Shown: piece after piece, positions 51,814 through 64,000 of the stretch
How the letters are laid out: every line of letters starts with the position of its first letter
How positions within the stretch are numbered: position 1 is the stretch's first letter
Source: Comamonadaceae bacterium
GTDB taxonomy: Bacteria > Pseudomonadota > Gammaproteobacteria > Burkholderiales > Burkholderiaceae_C
Assembly: GCA_947375135.1 (NCBI GenBank)
Contig: CANCER010000010.1
Span: 1-64,000 of the forward strand
Length of the DNA: 64,000 bases
Direction of reading: 5' to 3'
The notes under the pieces: generated by a model
What the model was told of the DNA's origin: nothing
The model's database searches: none
The model's input: the letters and a program-made list of their open reading frames with translations, nothing else
Position numbers and translations under genes: made by a program

Positions 51814-52374
51814 TCAGGGTGCGCCCTTCATCGTCTCGCCCATGCTTTGCAGCGGCCCCAGCGGGTTGACGCGCACGTCGGTGGACTCGACCTTGGGCTC
51901 ACCGCTCCACTGCTTGTAAACCACCACCTCGTCGATCACGACGACGAGTGCCGAGAACTTCCACCCGGTGGTTTCTGTCACCCGTTTGAAGTTCAAAAAG
52001 TCCAGGAAGAAGTTGCCGGTGCGCTTCTGATTGACTTTGCTGGGTTCAATCAGGTAGCCGGTGCAGGCCTCCTGCACACGCATGCAATCCGTAATGCCCC
52101 GGGGGATGGAGGCGCGCTCCTGCAAGGGCGAGGGCAACACCGCGTTGACCACCTGCGCCTGGTTCAGAACCTGCATGTTGGGGGTCTTGTAGGGATCAAA
52201 CCCGAGGTGGCGCACCGTGGAGATGGTCGTGCTGTAGGGTGTGATCTGGTCGTAGCACCGCTTGGCATCCTCAAAATCCTGCCAGGAATGGCTGACATCC
52301 TGCCGGGCAGCGGGCAAAAGGCCGGCGCACCCGCCCAGAAGCAGCCCAAGGAGAACGCCCGGCAATCCCCGCAT
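51814..52374 (-). CDS. Putative lipoprotein of unknown function
   Basis: This 186-residue protein has a signal peptide with lipobox LLGGC (Cys16), so it should be lipid-anchored. Five further cysteines are not obvious, but a CMRVQEAC pair lies near residue 100. No known domain. Zero-base spacing to the next gene suggests both products work together in the envelope. Confidence 0.65.
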   Translation of the reverse strand: MRGLPGVLLGLLLGGCAGLLPAARQDVSHSWQDFEDAKRCYDQITPYSTTISTVRHLGFDPYKTPNMQVLNQAQVVNAVLPSPLQERASIPRGITDCMRVQEACTGYLIEPSKVNQKRTGNFFLDFLNFKRVTETTGWKFSALVVVIDEVVVYKQWSGEPKVESTDVRVNPLGPLQSMGETMKGAP

Positions 52375-52406
52375 GAGAACGCCTCAATCAGGCCACGGGG
52401 CCGCTT

Positions 52407-52829
52407 TCACTTGGCCTTGCGCGCGCGCCCGGGCTTGCACTCAGGGAGGGACCGCAGGGCACCCAGAAACGCGGCGTCCGACAACGTGGCCAGGGCCTGG
52501 ATGCCGGCACGAACCAACTTGTTCTTTTTCACAGGCGCGGCCAAGCCGCCCGCGCGCCGTTTCAACTCGGCCAGCAATGCGTACTCAGGCTTCGGTACCG
52601 CAATGCTGGCACGCACCAGCTTCACCTTCTTTGCCTTGGCGGGCTGGGTGCCGGCCTGCGCGCCTGCTGCGCGCACTTGCACCTTCGCAGCCGGTGCTGC
52701 AGCGGTTGCAGCCGCACCCGGCTTGGGCGCCCGGGCGCCGTTGGTTCCCGGAACCCGCGCAACTGCCGCGCGCCCGCGGGAAACGGCAGAGGGGGAGGCG
52801 CTTGCTGGGCTGACTGGGCTAGCTTTCAT
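52407..52829 (-). CDS. Small basic Ala/Pro-rich protein with a ribbon-helix-helix-like C-terminus
   Basis: This 140-residue protein has residues 1-75 of low complexity, rich in Ala, Pro, Lys and Arg. The C-terminal part, KLVRASIAVPKPEYALLAEL (about 78-97) followed by KKNKLVRAGIQALATL, has the strand-helix-helix pattern of small DNA-binding proteins, and I have seen similar uncharacterised proteins in Burkholderiales. It may be a nucleoid or DNA-binding protein. ATG at 52829. Confidence 0.6.
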   Translation of the reverse strand: MKASPVSPASASPSAVSRGRAAVARVPGTNGARAPKPGAAATAAAPAAKVQVRAAGAQAGTQPAKAKKVKLVRASIAVPKPEYALLAELKRRAGGLAAPVKKNKLVRAGIQALATLSDAAFLGALRSLPECKPGRARKAK

Positions 52830-52940
52830 GACAAAACTCCATGGGTTGAACAAGACAGAGTGTCCGGGTCTTCCACGGGGTGGAATTTGCGAATTCGCAA
52901 GCCGGAGCGCCGGCCGCGCGAATTATTTTGTTCCTGAAAA

Positions 52941-54116
52941 CTAGAGGGCTATCGGGCCGATGGCGCTGATGGCGAAGTCCACCTTGCCCGCCAGATCGTC
53001 CGCCGAATCGGCATAGCGGTTCGCAATGCTCTGGAACGCATGCTGCAGTTCCAGAAAAGCATCCACCAGTTCCGGCGCAAAAAAGGTGCCGCTTCCCTCC
53101 ACAATAATCTGGGCCGCCTTGGCGTGCGGCATGGCAGGTTTGTAGACACGCGGACTGATGAGCGCGTCATACACATCTGCAATGGCCATCAGGCGCGCCG
53201 AGATGGGAATTTGCGTGCCGCGCAAGCCCTGCGGGTAGCCGCTGCCGTCCCACTTCTCGTGGTGCGAGTGCACCAGCTCTTTGGCGATTTCGAAAAAATC
53301 GGCCGGACCACCGAGCTGGCTGGCGGCACTGCCCGCCACGCGTTGCGCACTTTGCAGCGCATCGCGGCCCAGCGTGGGGTGGCGCTTCATCAATTCGTAT
53401 TCTTCTGCCGTGTATTTCCCGGCCTTGAGCAAAATGCGGTCCGGAATGCCGACCTTGCCAATGTCATGCAGGGGCGCACAGCGGTACAGCACGTTGACCA
53501 CCTCGTCGTTCAGGTAATCCGCATAGCCGGGCTTGGACTGCATGTGCTGGGCCAGCACGCGCACATAGTTCTGGGTGCGGCGCAAATGGTTTCCGGTGTC
53601 GGTGTCCCGCGTTTCTGACAAGGAGGCCATGGCCAGAATGGTGACGTCCTGCATGGCGGTGAGCTGCTTGGCACGTTTGCTGACCTCGAACTCCAGGTAC
53701 TCGTTGTTCACCCGCATGGCGCGTACAGAGTTGGCTTCCGACAGATGGGCCCGCACGCGTGACAGCAGGATGCCGGGCCGGATGGGCCGCGTGATGTAGT
53801 CCACCGCCCCCAGGCTCAGCCCGAGTTCTTCGTTTTCGGTGTCGGTCTGGCTGGTCAGAAAGATCACCGGGATGTGTTGGGTCATGCTGTCGGCCTTGAG
53901 CCGGCGGCAGACCTCGTAACCATCGGTGACGGGCATCATCACGTCCAGCAGGATCAGATCCGGCTGTTCGTTTTGCGCCAGCTCCAGGGCACGTTCTGCA
54001 TCCTTGGCCACCTTGACTTGGTAATGGTCCCGCAACAGGCCCGCCACCAGGGACAGGTTGGTGATTTCGTCATCCACGACCAGGATGCTGTTCTTGACCG
54101 GAAAAAATGTGTCCAT
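52941..54116 (-). CDS. Response regulator with HD-GYP cyclic-di-GMP phosphodiesterase domain
   Basis: This 391-residue protein has a receiver at 1-125 with phosphoacceptor Asp58 (LILLDVMMP) and Asp15-Asp16. The conserved lysine is replaced by Arg110 (ITRPIRPG). The HD-GYP domain at about 155-360 contains HDIGK (217-221) and HHEKWDGSGYP (285-295), so it should hydrolyse cyclic di-GMP. It is the last gene of the signalling operon, 7 bases after the hybrid kinase stop. Confidence 0.92.
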   Translation of the reverse strand: MDTFFPVKNSILVVDDEITNLSLVAGLLRDHYQVKVAKDAERALELAQNEQPDLILLDVMMPVTDGYEVCRRLKADSMTQHIPVIFLTSQTDTENEELGLSLGAVDYITRPIRPGILLSRVRAHLSEANSVRAMRVNNEYLEFEVSKRAKQLTAMQDVTILAMASLSETRDTDTGNHLRRTQNYVRVLAQHMQSKPGYADYLNDEVVNVLYRCAPLHDIGKVGIPDRILLKAGKYTAEEYELMKRHPTLGRDALQSAQRVAGSAASQLGGPADFFEIAKELVHSHHEKWDGSGYPQGLRGTQIPISARLMAIADVYDALISPRVYKPAMPHAKAAQIIVEGSGTFFAPELVDAFLELQHAFQSIANRYADSADDLAGKVDFAISAIGPIAL

Positions 54117-54123
54117 GGTTTTT

Positions 54124-57726
<3,603 letters not shown>

Positions 57727-59910
57727 TCAGCGGTCCCGCACCAGCTGCAACAGGCCTTCGGCCGAGACCGGCCGCCCGGCATAAAAGCCCTGGATCACGC
57801 GGCAACCTTGCTCAGCCAGCACCCGGGCCTGTGCTTCGGTTTCCACCCCCTGGGCGATGACCTCAATTCCCATGGCCTGCCCGATGGCAACCATGCAGTT
57901 GCTGATGGCGCGGGCATCGGCGCTGTGTTCCAGGTCCTGCACGCACTGGGGGTTGATCTTGAAGCTGCTGATGGTCAGAAAATTCAAGCGCGACAGGCTG
58001 GAGAAGGAGATGCCATAGTCGTCAATCGCAATACGCACCCCCAGCTCCTTCATGGACTGGATGTGCCGGGTGTCGCCCTCGACAAAGGCCATGGCTTGGG
58101 CCTCGCTGATCTCCATCTCCAGCAGTTGGGGATCCAGCTGGTTGTCTTCCAGTGCCTTCTTGACGCAGCCCACGAAGTCCGGATCACGCAGTTGGCGCAA
58201 GGACACGTTCAGCGACAGCGTGATTTCCAGCATGCCCTGTTCGCGCCAGATGCGCATCTGTCGACAGCCCTGCGTCACGGCCCAATTGCCCAAGGGCACG
58301 ATGGCGCCACTGCGTTCGGCCAGGGAGATGAATAGCGCGGGATCCACCTCGCCGGCCAGCGGATGCGTCCAGCGCATCAGGGCCTCGCAGCCGCGCACGG
58401 TGCGCGCGGCGTCGCTGCGAAGCTGTGGCTGGTAGACCAGGCAGATCTGCTGGCGCTCCAGTGCCAGCCAGAGGTCGCGCTCCAGATTCGGCTTGTCACT
58501 CTCGTCCATGCCGACGTCGTAACGGCAAAAGGGAAGGCCAAAGCGCTTGGCACTGTACATGGCAGCATCGGCATGCTGGAGCAGGGTCACCATGTCCTCA
58601 CCATCGCGCATGTACTCTGCGCAGCCGATGCTGGCACCCACCGTGAGCGAGCGCTCTTTGATGAACATGGCCGGCTTGAGCGCCAGTTGCAAGCGCGCCC
58701 CAACGGCCTCCACCTGCTGCACATGCTTGGCGCCGCTGAGCACCACCACAAACTCATCCCCCCCGACCCGGGCCAGCAGGTGGCTGTGGGGCAGCGCTTT
58801 GCGCATGCGCGACGCGACTTCCTGCAACACCAGATCCCCGACTTCGTGGCCCAATTCGTCGTTGATCGGCTTGAAACGGTTCAAATCAATAAAGAGCAGG
58901 GCCAGCGCATGGTGGGAACCCACGGCTTCGGCAAAAAACCGTTCCAGGTGTTCGATCATCATCCGCCGGTTGGGCAGGCCGGTCAGCGGGTCGGAATAGG
59001 CCAAGGCCTCCAGGCGCTTACTGGACGGTCCGGTGTGCGACATATCCGCCATGGTCGATATATAGGACACGACTTGGCCTTCCACGTTTTCGACCATGGT
59101 GACGGTCTGCCACAGCAGGAAGACCTGGCCGCCTTTGCGGCGGTTGAAAATGGTGCCGCTCCAGCGACCGGTGTCCAACAATTCCAGCCAGAAATCGTGA
59201 TAAAAGTCAGCGTCATGCCGTCCCGAACTGAGCATGCGCGGATTTTTTCCGACCAGTTCCGCCTCCGCGTAACCGGTCATGCGGCAACAACCGCTGTTGA
59301 CGGAAGAGATGGTGCCAAAGGGATTGGCCACCATCACCCCGTGTTCAGGGTCTACCTGGTGGGCAAAGGCACTTTGCGCCTGCAGCAGGCTGCCCTCGCC
59401 CGGTGAAGCGGGCGTCAAAAACCAGTAAACCTCGACCTTGTCGCCTTGCCTGATTTGCATCAGCAAGGCGTCCCATACCGCGTCTTGCTGCGACGGCAAT
59501 GGCCCGGCCATTTCCAAGCGGCATTGCACTGCATGGGCCGAAGACTGCTGCGCGGCCACCCGCTTTGCCAGGGCCTCCATCAGACCCTCTTGCGGCGGGC
59601 GCACCAGTTGGGCCACGTTGCGGCCCACCAAAGCGCCCATCTGCCGGGCAAATTGCCAGTGCAACTGGCTGCTGGCGTGGGTGATGAGGCCGGTCGCGTC
59701 GCTCACCCAGTACATGGGCGAGGCCCGCATCAGCAGATGGGGCAGCAGATCGGCACTGGGCACTTCCTGTCCCATCGACTGAAGAATCATCTGGTGGTGC
59801 TGTTGCAGGCGGTTGTGCTCACGCATCAACGCCTCCATGTCCTGCGCGTAACGGAAAAGTTGTTCGGTCACGGTGCCCCCACCCCTTGCGGGCAGGGTCG
59901 GCGTACTCAT
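57727..59910 (-). CDS. PAS-GGDEF-EAL protein with intact GGDEF and degenerate EAL
   Basis: This 727-residue cytosolic protein has two PAS-like domains (about 55-165 and 180-295), then GGDEF (383-387, RVGGDEF) and EAL (starting at 509, GCEALMRW). The GGDEF motif is intact, but no RxxD inhibitory site precedes it. In EAL, the glutamate of the usual AEGVET is Gln687 (AQGVET), and the KID aspartate is Asn653 (FKIN). Those changes remove residues needed for cyclic-di-GMP hydrolysis, so it is probably a cyclase with a non-enzymatic EAL. ATG at 59910 overlaps the receiver stop. Confidence 0.9.
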   Translation of the reverse strand: MSTPTLPARGGGTVTEQLFRYAQDMEALMREHNRLQQHHQMILQSMGQEVPSADLLPHLLMRASPMYWVSDATGLITHASSQLHWQFARQMGALVGRNVAQLVRPPQEGLMEALAKRVAAQQSSAHAVQCRLEMAGPLPSQQDAVWDALLMQIRQGDKVEVYWFLTPASPGEGSLLQAQSAFAHQVDPEHGVMVANPFGTISSVNSGCCRMTGYAEAELVGKNPRMLSSGRHDADFYHDFWLELLDTGRWSGTIFNRRKGGQVFLLWQTVTMVENVEGQVVSYISTMADMSHTGPSSKRLEALAYSDPLTGLPNRRMMIEHLERFFAEAVGSHHALALLFIDLNRFKPINDELGHEVGDLVLQEVASRMRKALPHSHLLARVGGDEFVVVLSGAKHVQQVEAVGARLQLALKPAMFIKERSLTVGASIGCAEYMRDGEDMVTLLQHADAAMYSAKRFGLPFCRYDVGMDESDKPNLERDLWLALERQQICLVYQPQLRSDAARTVRGCEALMRWTHPLAGEVDPALFISLAERSGAIVPLGNWAVTQGCRQMRIWREQGMLEITLSLNVSLRQLRDPDFVGCVKKALEDNQLDPQLLEMEISEAQAMAFVEGDTRHIQSMKELGVRIAIDDYGISFSSLSRLNFLTISSFKINPQCVQDLEHSADARAISNCMVAIGQAMGIEVIAQGVETEAQARVLAEQGCRVIQGFYAGRPVSAEGLLQLVRDR

Positions 59911-60269
59911 TTCAGGCGCTCGCGCAACCACGTCACGACTTGCAGGGGGCTGAAAGGCTTGATGAAATAGGCATCGGCTCCACGCCGGTTGGCCTCGTCA
60001 CGGTCCGCCTGCTGGCCGCGTGCAGTCAGCATGGCCACCAGAATTTCCTTGGTCTTTGCATTGGACTTGATGGCATCCAGCACCTGTAGACCATCGATTT
60101 CACCCGGCATCATGACGTCCAACAGCACCGCTACCGGATGGTATTTGCGAATGGCGTACAGAGCGGCCGTACCGTTGTCGGCCTCCACAATTTCATATTG
60201 CTTGCCTAAGGTGATACTGAGCAAACGCCGGATGTCCGCATGGTCGTCAACGATCAGGATGTAGTTCAT
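59907..60269 (-). CDS. Single-domain response regulator (receiver only)
   Basis: This 120-residue CheY-like protein has Asp8-Asp9, phosphoacceptor Asp51 (VLLDVMMPG), Thr88-region MLTA and Lys109-type FIKPFS. It lacks an output domain, so it acts by binding a partner, probably the downstream GGDEF-EAL protein whose start it overlaps by four bases, or as a relay intermediate of the hybrid kinase. MNYILIVDDH at 60269 is the natural start. Confidence 0.92.
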   Translation of the reverse strand: MNYILIVDDHADIRRLLSITLGKQYEIVEADNGTAALYAIRKYHPVAVLLDVMMPGEIDGLQVLDAIKSNAKTKEILVAMLTARGQQADRDEANRRGADAYFIKPFSPLQVVTWLRERLK

Positions 60270-60527
60270 GGTGAGGCTCTGTAACATCTAACGGACGCCG
60301 AGACGACCCGGTTGGGCGCCGCCCGCTCGGCAAGCAACAACACGTTCGGCTTCCCGTACGGCAATGCCTCCTGATCCCCTCTCCCAAGAATAAAGCAGCA
60401 CGAATAGTATTTCATTAAATTAAATGCATTTTTATCAAATTAAGGTTTTTACTACCCTTTTTTTGTCCACCCCCCAACAATCCCACACCACATCACATCA
60501 CATTACAGCAGTTCCAAAGGCAAGTCC

Positions 60528-60555
60528 TTGAAGTTCGCAAAAATGGCCTTATCAT
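60528..60555 (+). promoter_or_regulatory. Probable sigma-70 promoter of groESL
   Basis: TTGAAG at 60528-60533 and TATCAT at 60550-60555 are separated by 16 bases. The CIRCE repeat begins at the last base of the -10 box, the usual layout for HrcA repression. It is called from spacing and position only. Confidence 0.6.
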
Positions 60556-60581
60556 TAGCACTCAAGTCAGGCGAGTGCTAA
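60555..60581. promoter_or_regulatory. CIRCE operator (HrcA-binding) ahead of groES
   Basis: TTAGCACTC at 60555-60563 and GAGTGCTAA at 60573-60581 are a perfect inverted repeat with a nine-base spacer, the exact CIRCE consensus. It is the target of the heat-shock repressor HrcA. Confidence 0.97.
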
Positions 60582-60668
60582 CATTGCTACCTGAAGTTTT
60601 GCGAGTGCCAGCCGATTGTGGTCGGCACTTTGTTTTTTTACCCTGTTCCGAAATCAAGGAGATTCCTC

Positions 60669-60959
60669 ATGAACCTGCGTCCTCTGGCCGACCGCGTGAT
60701 TGTTAAGCGCATTGAAAGCGAAACCAAAACAGCCTCCGGCATCGTCATCCCTGACAACGCCGCTGAAAAGCCTGACCAAGGCGAAGTTCTGGCCGTCGGC
60801 CCCGGCAAGCGCAACGACAAGGGCGAACTCGCCGCTCTGACCGTCAAGGTGGGCGATCGCGTTTTGTTCGGCAAGTACAGCGGCCAAACCGTCAAGGTTG
60901 CCGGTGACGAGCTGTTGGTCATGAAAGAAGACGACCTGTTTGCTGTTGTCGAGAAGTAA
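60669..60959 (+). CDS. groES: Co-chaperonin GroES
   Basis: GroES is the 96-residue lid of the GroEL chamber. [20 protein letters not shown], the mobile loop around [18 protein letters not shown] and the ending [17 protein letters not shown] are typical. AAGGAG lies at 60656-60661, just before the ATG. It forms an operon with groEL (55-base gap) under the CIRCE operator. Confidence 0.97.
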   Translation: MNLRPLADRVIVKRIESETKTASGIVIPDNAAEKPDQGEVLAVGPGKRNDKGELAALTVKVGDRVLFGKYSGQTVKVAGDELLVMKEDDLFAVVEK

Positions 60960-60996
60960 TTTCTCCACGCAAACCAAGTCACTTTTTAATTTTTAA

Positions 60997-62667
<1,671 letters not shown>

Positions 62668-62679
62668 GCTCGCCTTGCC

Positions 62680-62759
62680 TGAGGCTCCAGGCCGTCGTTG
62701 CAAGGGCTTGCCGTAGCGCTGCTACTGTCTGCGCCCTTGCGCCTAGGCCTGGAACCTCA
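62680..62759. repeat. Long two-step inverted repeat after groEL
   Basis: An outer arm (62680-62693, TGAGGCTCCAGGCC) pairs with 62746-62759 with one mismatch. An inner arm GCAAGGGC (62700-62707) pairs with GCCCTTGC (62733-62740). A 25-base centre (62708-62732) begins TTGCCGTAGCGCTGCTACTG. It resembles the two-arm-plus-conserved-centre design of the elements near 38 kb and 45 kb, but only one copy is present here. Confidence 0.7.
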
Positions 62760-62798
62760 TGCTGCGTTGTAGTGGAGCTTCTTCACTTCAGCAAAAAA

Positions 62799-62836
62799 CA
62801 AAACCCCGCAGGGCTTGCCTTGCGGGGTTTTGTTTT
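62799..62836 (+). terminator. Rho-independent terminator after groEL
   Basis: AAACCCCGCA at 62801-62810 pairs with TGCGGGGTTT at 62821-62830, with A tract before and T tract after. It may also serve the convergent parE gene, whose stop begins at 62863. Confidence 0.88.
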
Positions 62837-62862
62837 TGTGGGAGGACTCTTAACTCCGTTGC

Positions 62863-63180
62863 TCAGTGGTAATCGTCTTCGCGTTGGTGGCGGATGGCGC
62901 CGATGATCACGGTCTGGCTGTCCGCGATGTCGAACAGGGCCACGTAGCCTGCACTTGCAAATGGGATGACCAGTTCACGCACAAAAGGACTGTTGCCGGA
63001 TTTGCGGCAGGCAAAGGGAAAAGATTGCAGAAAGGCAATGCCATTCTTGATCGCTTGCAGCGCTCGGTCTGGAATACCCAGGTCACCGGTTTCACTGTCC
63101 ATCTCACGCTGCAGCGCGAAGTCAAACAGGCGCTCCAGGTCTTCTGCAGCAGCCGGACTGAATACGACGCTGTACTTCAT
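62863..63180 (-). CDS. ParE/RelE-type toxin
   Basis: This 105-residue protein has the ParE-fold: MKYSVVFSPAAAEDLERLFDF at the start, then SGNSPFVRELVIPFASAGYVALFDI and VIIGAIRHQREDDYH at the end. ParE toxins poison DNA gyrase, RelE types cut mRNA; the ending favours ParE. It overlaps the antitoxin gene by four bases. It converges on groEL. Confidence 0.88.
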   Translation of the reverse strand: MKYSVVFSPAAAEDLERLFDFALQREMDSETGDLGIPDRALQAIKNGIAFLQSFPFACRKSGNSPFVRELVIPFASAGYVALFDIADSQTVIIGAIRHQREDDYH

Positions 63181-63458
63181 CGTGCGCGTTGTGCCTTGGC
63201 CTGCCTTGCAACGCGCAATTTGGCTTCCAGTTTGGCGATCACCAGGTCGGCGGGAATTCCGGTGCCGCTTCGTTGGGTCTCTTCAATGGCAGCGATTCCC
63301 CGCCGAACAAATTCCGCCTGGTTCTTGCGCCTGGTGACCGACTCACGGATGGCACTCTCAACGAACACCGACAGCGATTCGCCCGGGGCCAGTACGCCTT
63401 CCAGCTCGGCTCTGAACTCGGGTGCTACTCGAATGGGAGGGATGGTGGCGGTTTTCAT
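63177..63458 (-). CDS. Antitoxin of the YlcI/YnfO type paired with ParE
   Basis: This 93-residue protein starts MKTATIPPIRVAPEFR, a ribbon-helix-helix-like N-terminus, followed by VLAPGESLSVFVESAIRESVTRRK and a basic C-terminal tail that should bind the toxin. It is the first gene of the pair. ATG at 63458; the longer frame upstream has no suitable sequence. A small palindrome lies just upstream. Confidence 0.82.
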   Translation of the reverse strand: MKTATIPPIRVAPEFRAELEGVLAPGESLSVFVESAIRESVTRRKNQAEFVRRGIAAIEETQRSGTGIPADLVIAKLEAKLRVARQAKAQRAR

Positions 63459-63470
63459 ATCTAAATAGTA

Positions 63471-63482
63471 TCGCAAATGCGA
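63471..63482. promoter_or_regulatory. Small palindrome ahead of the antitoxin gene
   Basis: TCGCA at 63471-63475 and TGCGA at 63478-63482 form a short inverted repeat within ATAGTATCGCAAATGCGATG, 13 bases before the antitoxin ATG. It could be the autoregulatory operator, by analogy to other toxin-antitoxin operons. Confidence 0.4.
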
Positions 63483-63577
63483 TGCAAATAAAAACAGATG
63501 TGCGGGTGCCACGCTCTGCAATCAACCGCTCCGCCACTGACATGGGACGACAAGGATCGAATCTGCCCCGGATCCGC

Positions 63578-64000
63578 TTACAGCTTGTTCAGGTCCAGCT
63601 GCTTGCGCGCGGTGAGCGCGGCCTCGCGCACAAAGCAGCTTTCCTCATGGTCGTTCACCAGGCCCATGGCCTGCATGAAGGCGTACATGGTGGTGGGGCC
63701 TACGAACTTCCAGCCGCGTTTTTTCAGGTCTTTGGACAGGGCCAGGGACTCGGCGCTTTGCGTCATGGCACGCAGAGTTTCGCGGGTGATGTGCTTCGGG
63801 CGTGACGCGGCCGATGGCTCGAACTTCCAGAAGTAGGCCGCCAGGGAGCTTTCGGACTCCAGCAGCTTTTCGGCGCAGCGCGCGTTGTTGATGGCGGCCT
63901 CGATCTTGCCGCGGTGGCGGATGATGCCGGCATCCAGCACCAGACGCTCGATGTCCTGGTCGCCAAAGCGCGCGACTTGGGTCCAGTCGAAGTTGGCAAA
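63578..64000 (-). CDS. tag: DNA-3-methyladenine glycosylase I, C-terminal part
   Basis: This gene runs off the window, leaving 140 residues. It excises 3-methyladenine from alkylated DNA. FGDQDIERLVLDAGIIRHRGKIEAAINNAR and KRGWKFVGPTTMYAFMQAMGLVNDHEESCF are well-known Tag signatures. Zinc-binding residues near the C-terminus (His in NDHEESC and Cys) are seen. The start lies beyond position 64000. Confidence 0.94.
   Translation of the reverse strand, partial: FANFDWTQVARFGDQDIERLVLDAGIIRHRGKIEAAINNARCAEKLLESESSLAAYFWKFEPSAASRPKHITRETLRAMTQSAESLALSKDLKKRGWKFVGPTTMYAFMQAMGLVNDHEESCFVREAALTARKQLDLNKL

Larger units (their letters stand above)
60270..60668. other. Intergenic control region between the signalling operon and groES
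   Basis: There is no gene in these 399 bases. The part near 60400-60470 is AT-rich and could hold the promoter of the signalling operon. The groES side contains a -35/-10 pair and the CIRCE operator. A weak hairpin (GCCGA 60611-60615 with TCGGC 60622-60626, followed by Ts) lies in the groES leader. Confidence 0.6.

Overview
The window looks like a chromosomal segment of a betaproteobacterium, most likely Burkholderiales, family Comamonadaceae (Rhodoferax-like). This rests on my recognition of the protein sequences (Prs, L25/Ctc, GroEL, MdcA, IspE), the high GC content, and the ispE - tRNA-Gln - prs - rplY - pth order. No database search was run. I see no transposase, phage gene, CRISPR array or rRNA. 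Layout: 1-6.3 kb is housekeeping (ispE end, tRNA-Gln, prs, rplY, pth, a ferredoxin, an amidase, coaD, rsmD). From 6.4 to 12.5 kb, an unusually AT-rich spacer precedes a small chaperone-usher fimbrial operon of the spore-coat-U/Csu (archaic) type: subunit, chaperone, usher, second subunit. It ends in a remarkable protein that joins tandem MshEN-type (cyclic-di-GMP-binding-like) repeats, an internal signal/membrane segment and a fimbrial-type beta domain. A LuxR-type response regulator follows. From 12.5 to 22.5 kb there is an M16 peptidase pair (one without and one with the zinc motif), and divergent from it ftsY followed by a tightly packed YnjBCD-like ABC transporter operon carrying a carboxylesterase, an Hsp70/YegD-like ATPase and a Rieske protein. 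A VapBC-like toxin-antitoxin pair follows. From 23.3 to 33.2 kb, on the minus strand, is a complete malonate decarboxylase operon (mdcA-C-D-E-G-B-H) led by a three-gene TRAP transporter, with a divergent GntR/FCD regulator. From 33.4 to 39.6 kb are an M14 metallopeptidase, an FMN/Fe-S/FAD oxidoreductase with a non-pyrrolysine MttB-family methyltransferase, and a divergent LysR regulator; this suggests catabolism of a methylated amine. From 39.6 to 46.7 kb are an RnfD/NqrB-like membrane protein with a DUF2330 protein, a TPP-riboswitch-led thiM-thiE-thiD salvage operon, and a CytX-like permease under a second TPP riboswitch on the other strand. From 46.7 to 52.8 kb are an acyl-CoA synthetase, a glycine-zipper envelope protein, a UbiB-type kinase, two unknown exported proteins and a small basic protein. 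From 52.9 to 60.3 kb is a four-gene signalling operon: a stand-alone receiver, a PAS-GGDEF-EAL protein with a degenerate EAL domain, a 1200-residue hybrid kinase with two receivers and an Hpt, and a receiver-HD-GYP protein. From 60.5 kb to the end are CIRCE-controlled groES-groEL, a ParE-type toxin-antitoxin pair and the partial tag gene. Besides genes, three intergenic regions carry unusual palindromic elements: long inverted arms around a 25-42 nt central segment. In two regions the element occurs as two oppositely oriented copies whose centre is conserved while the arms differ in sequence yet still pair. Together with the MshEN-fimbrial fusion, these are the most interesting unexplained items.
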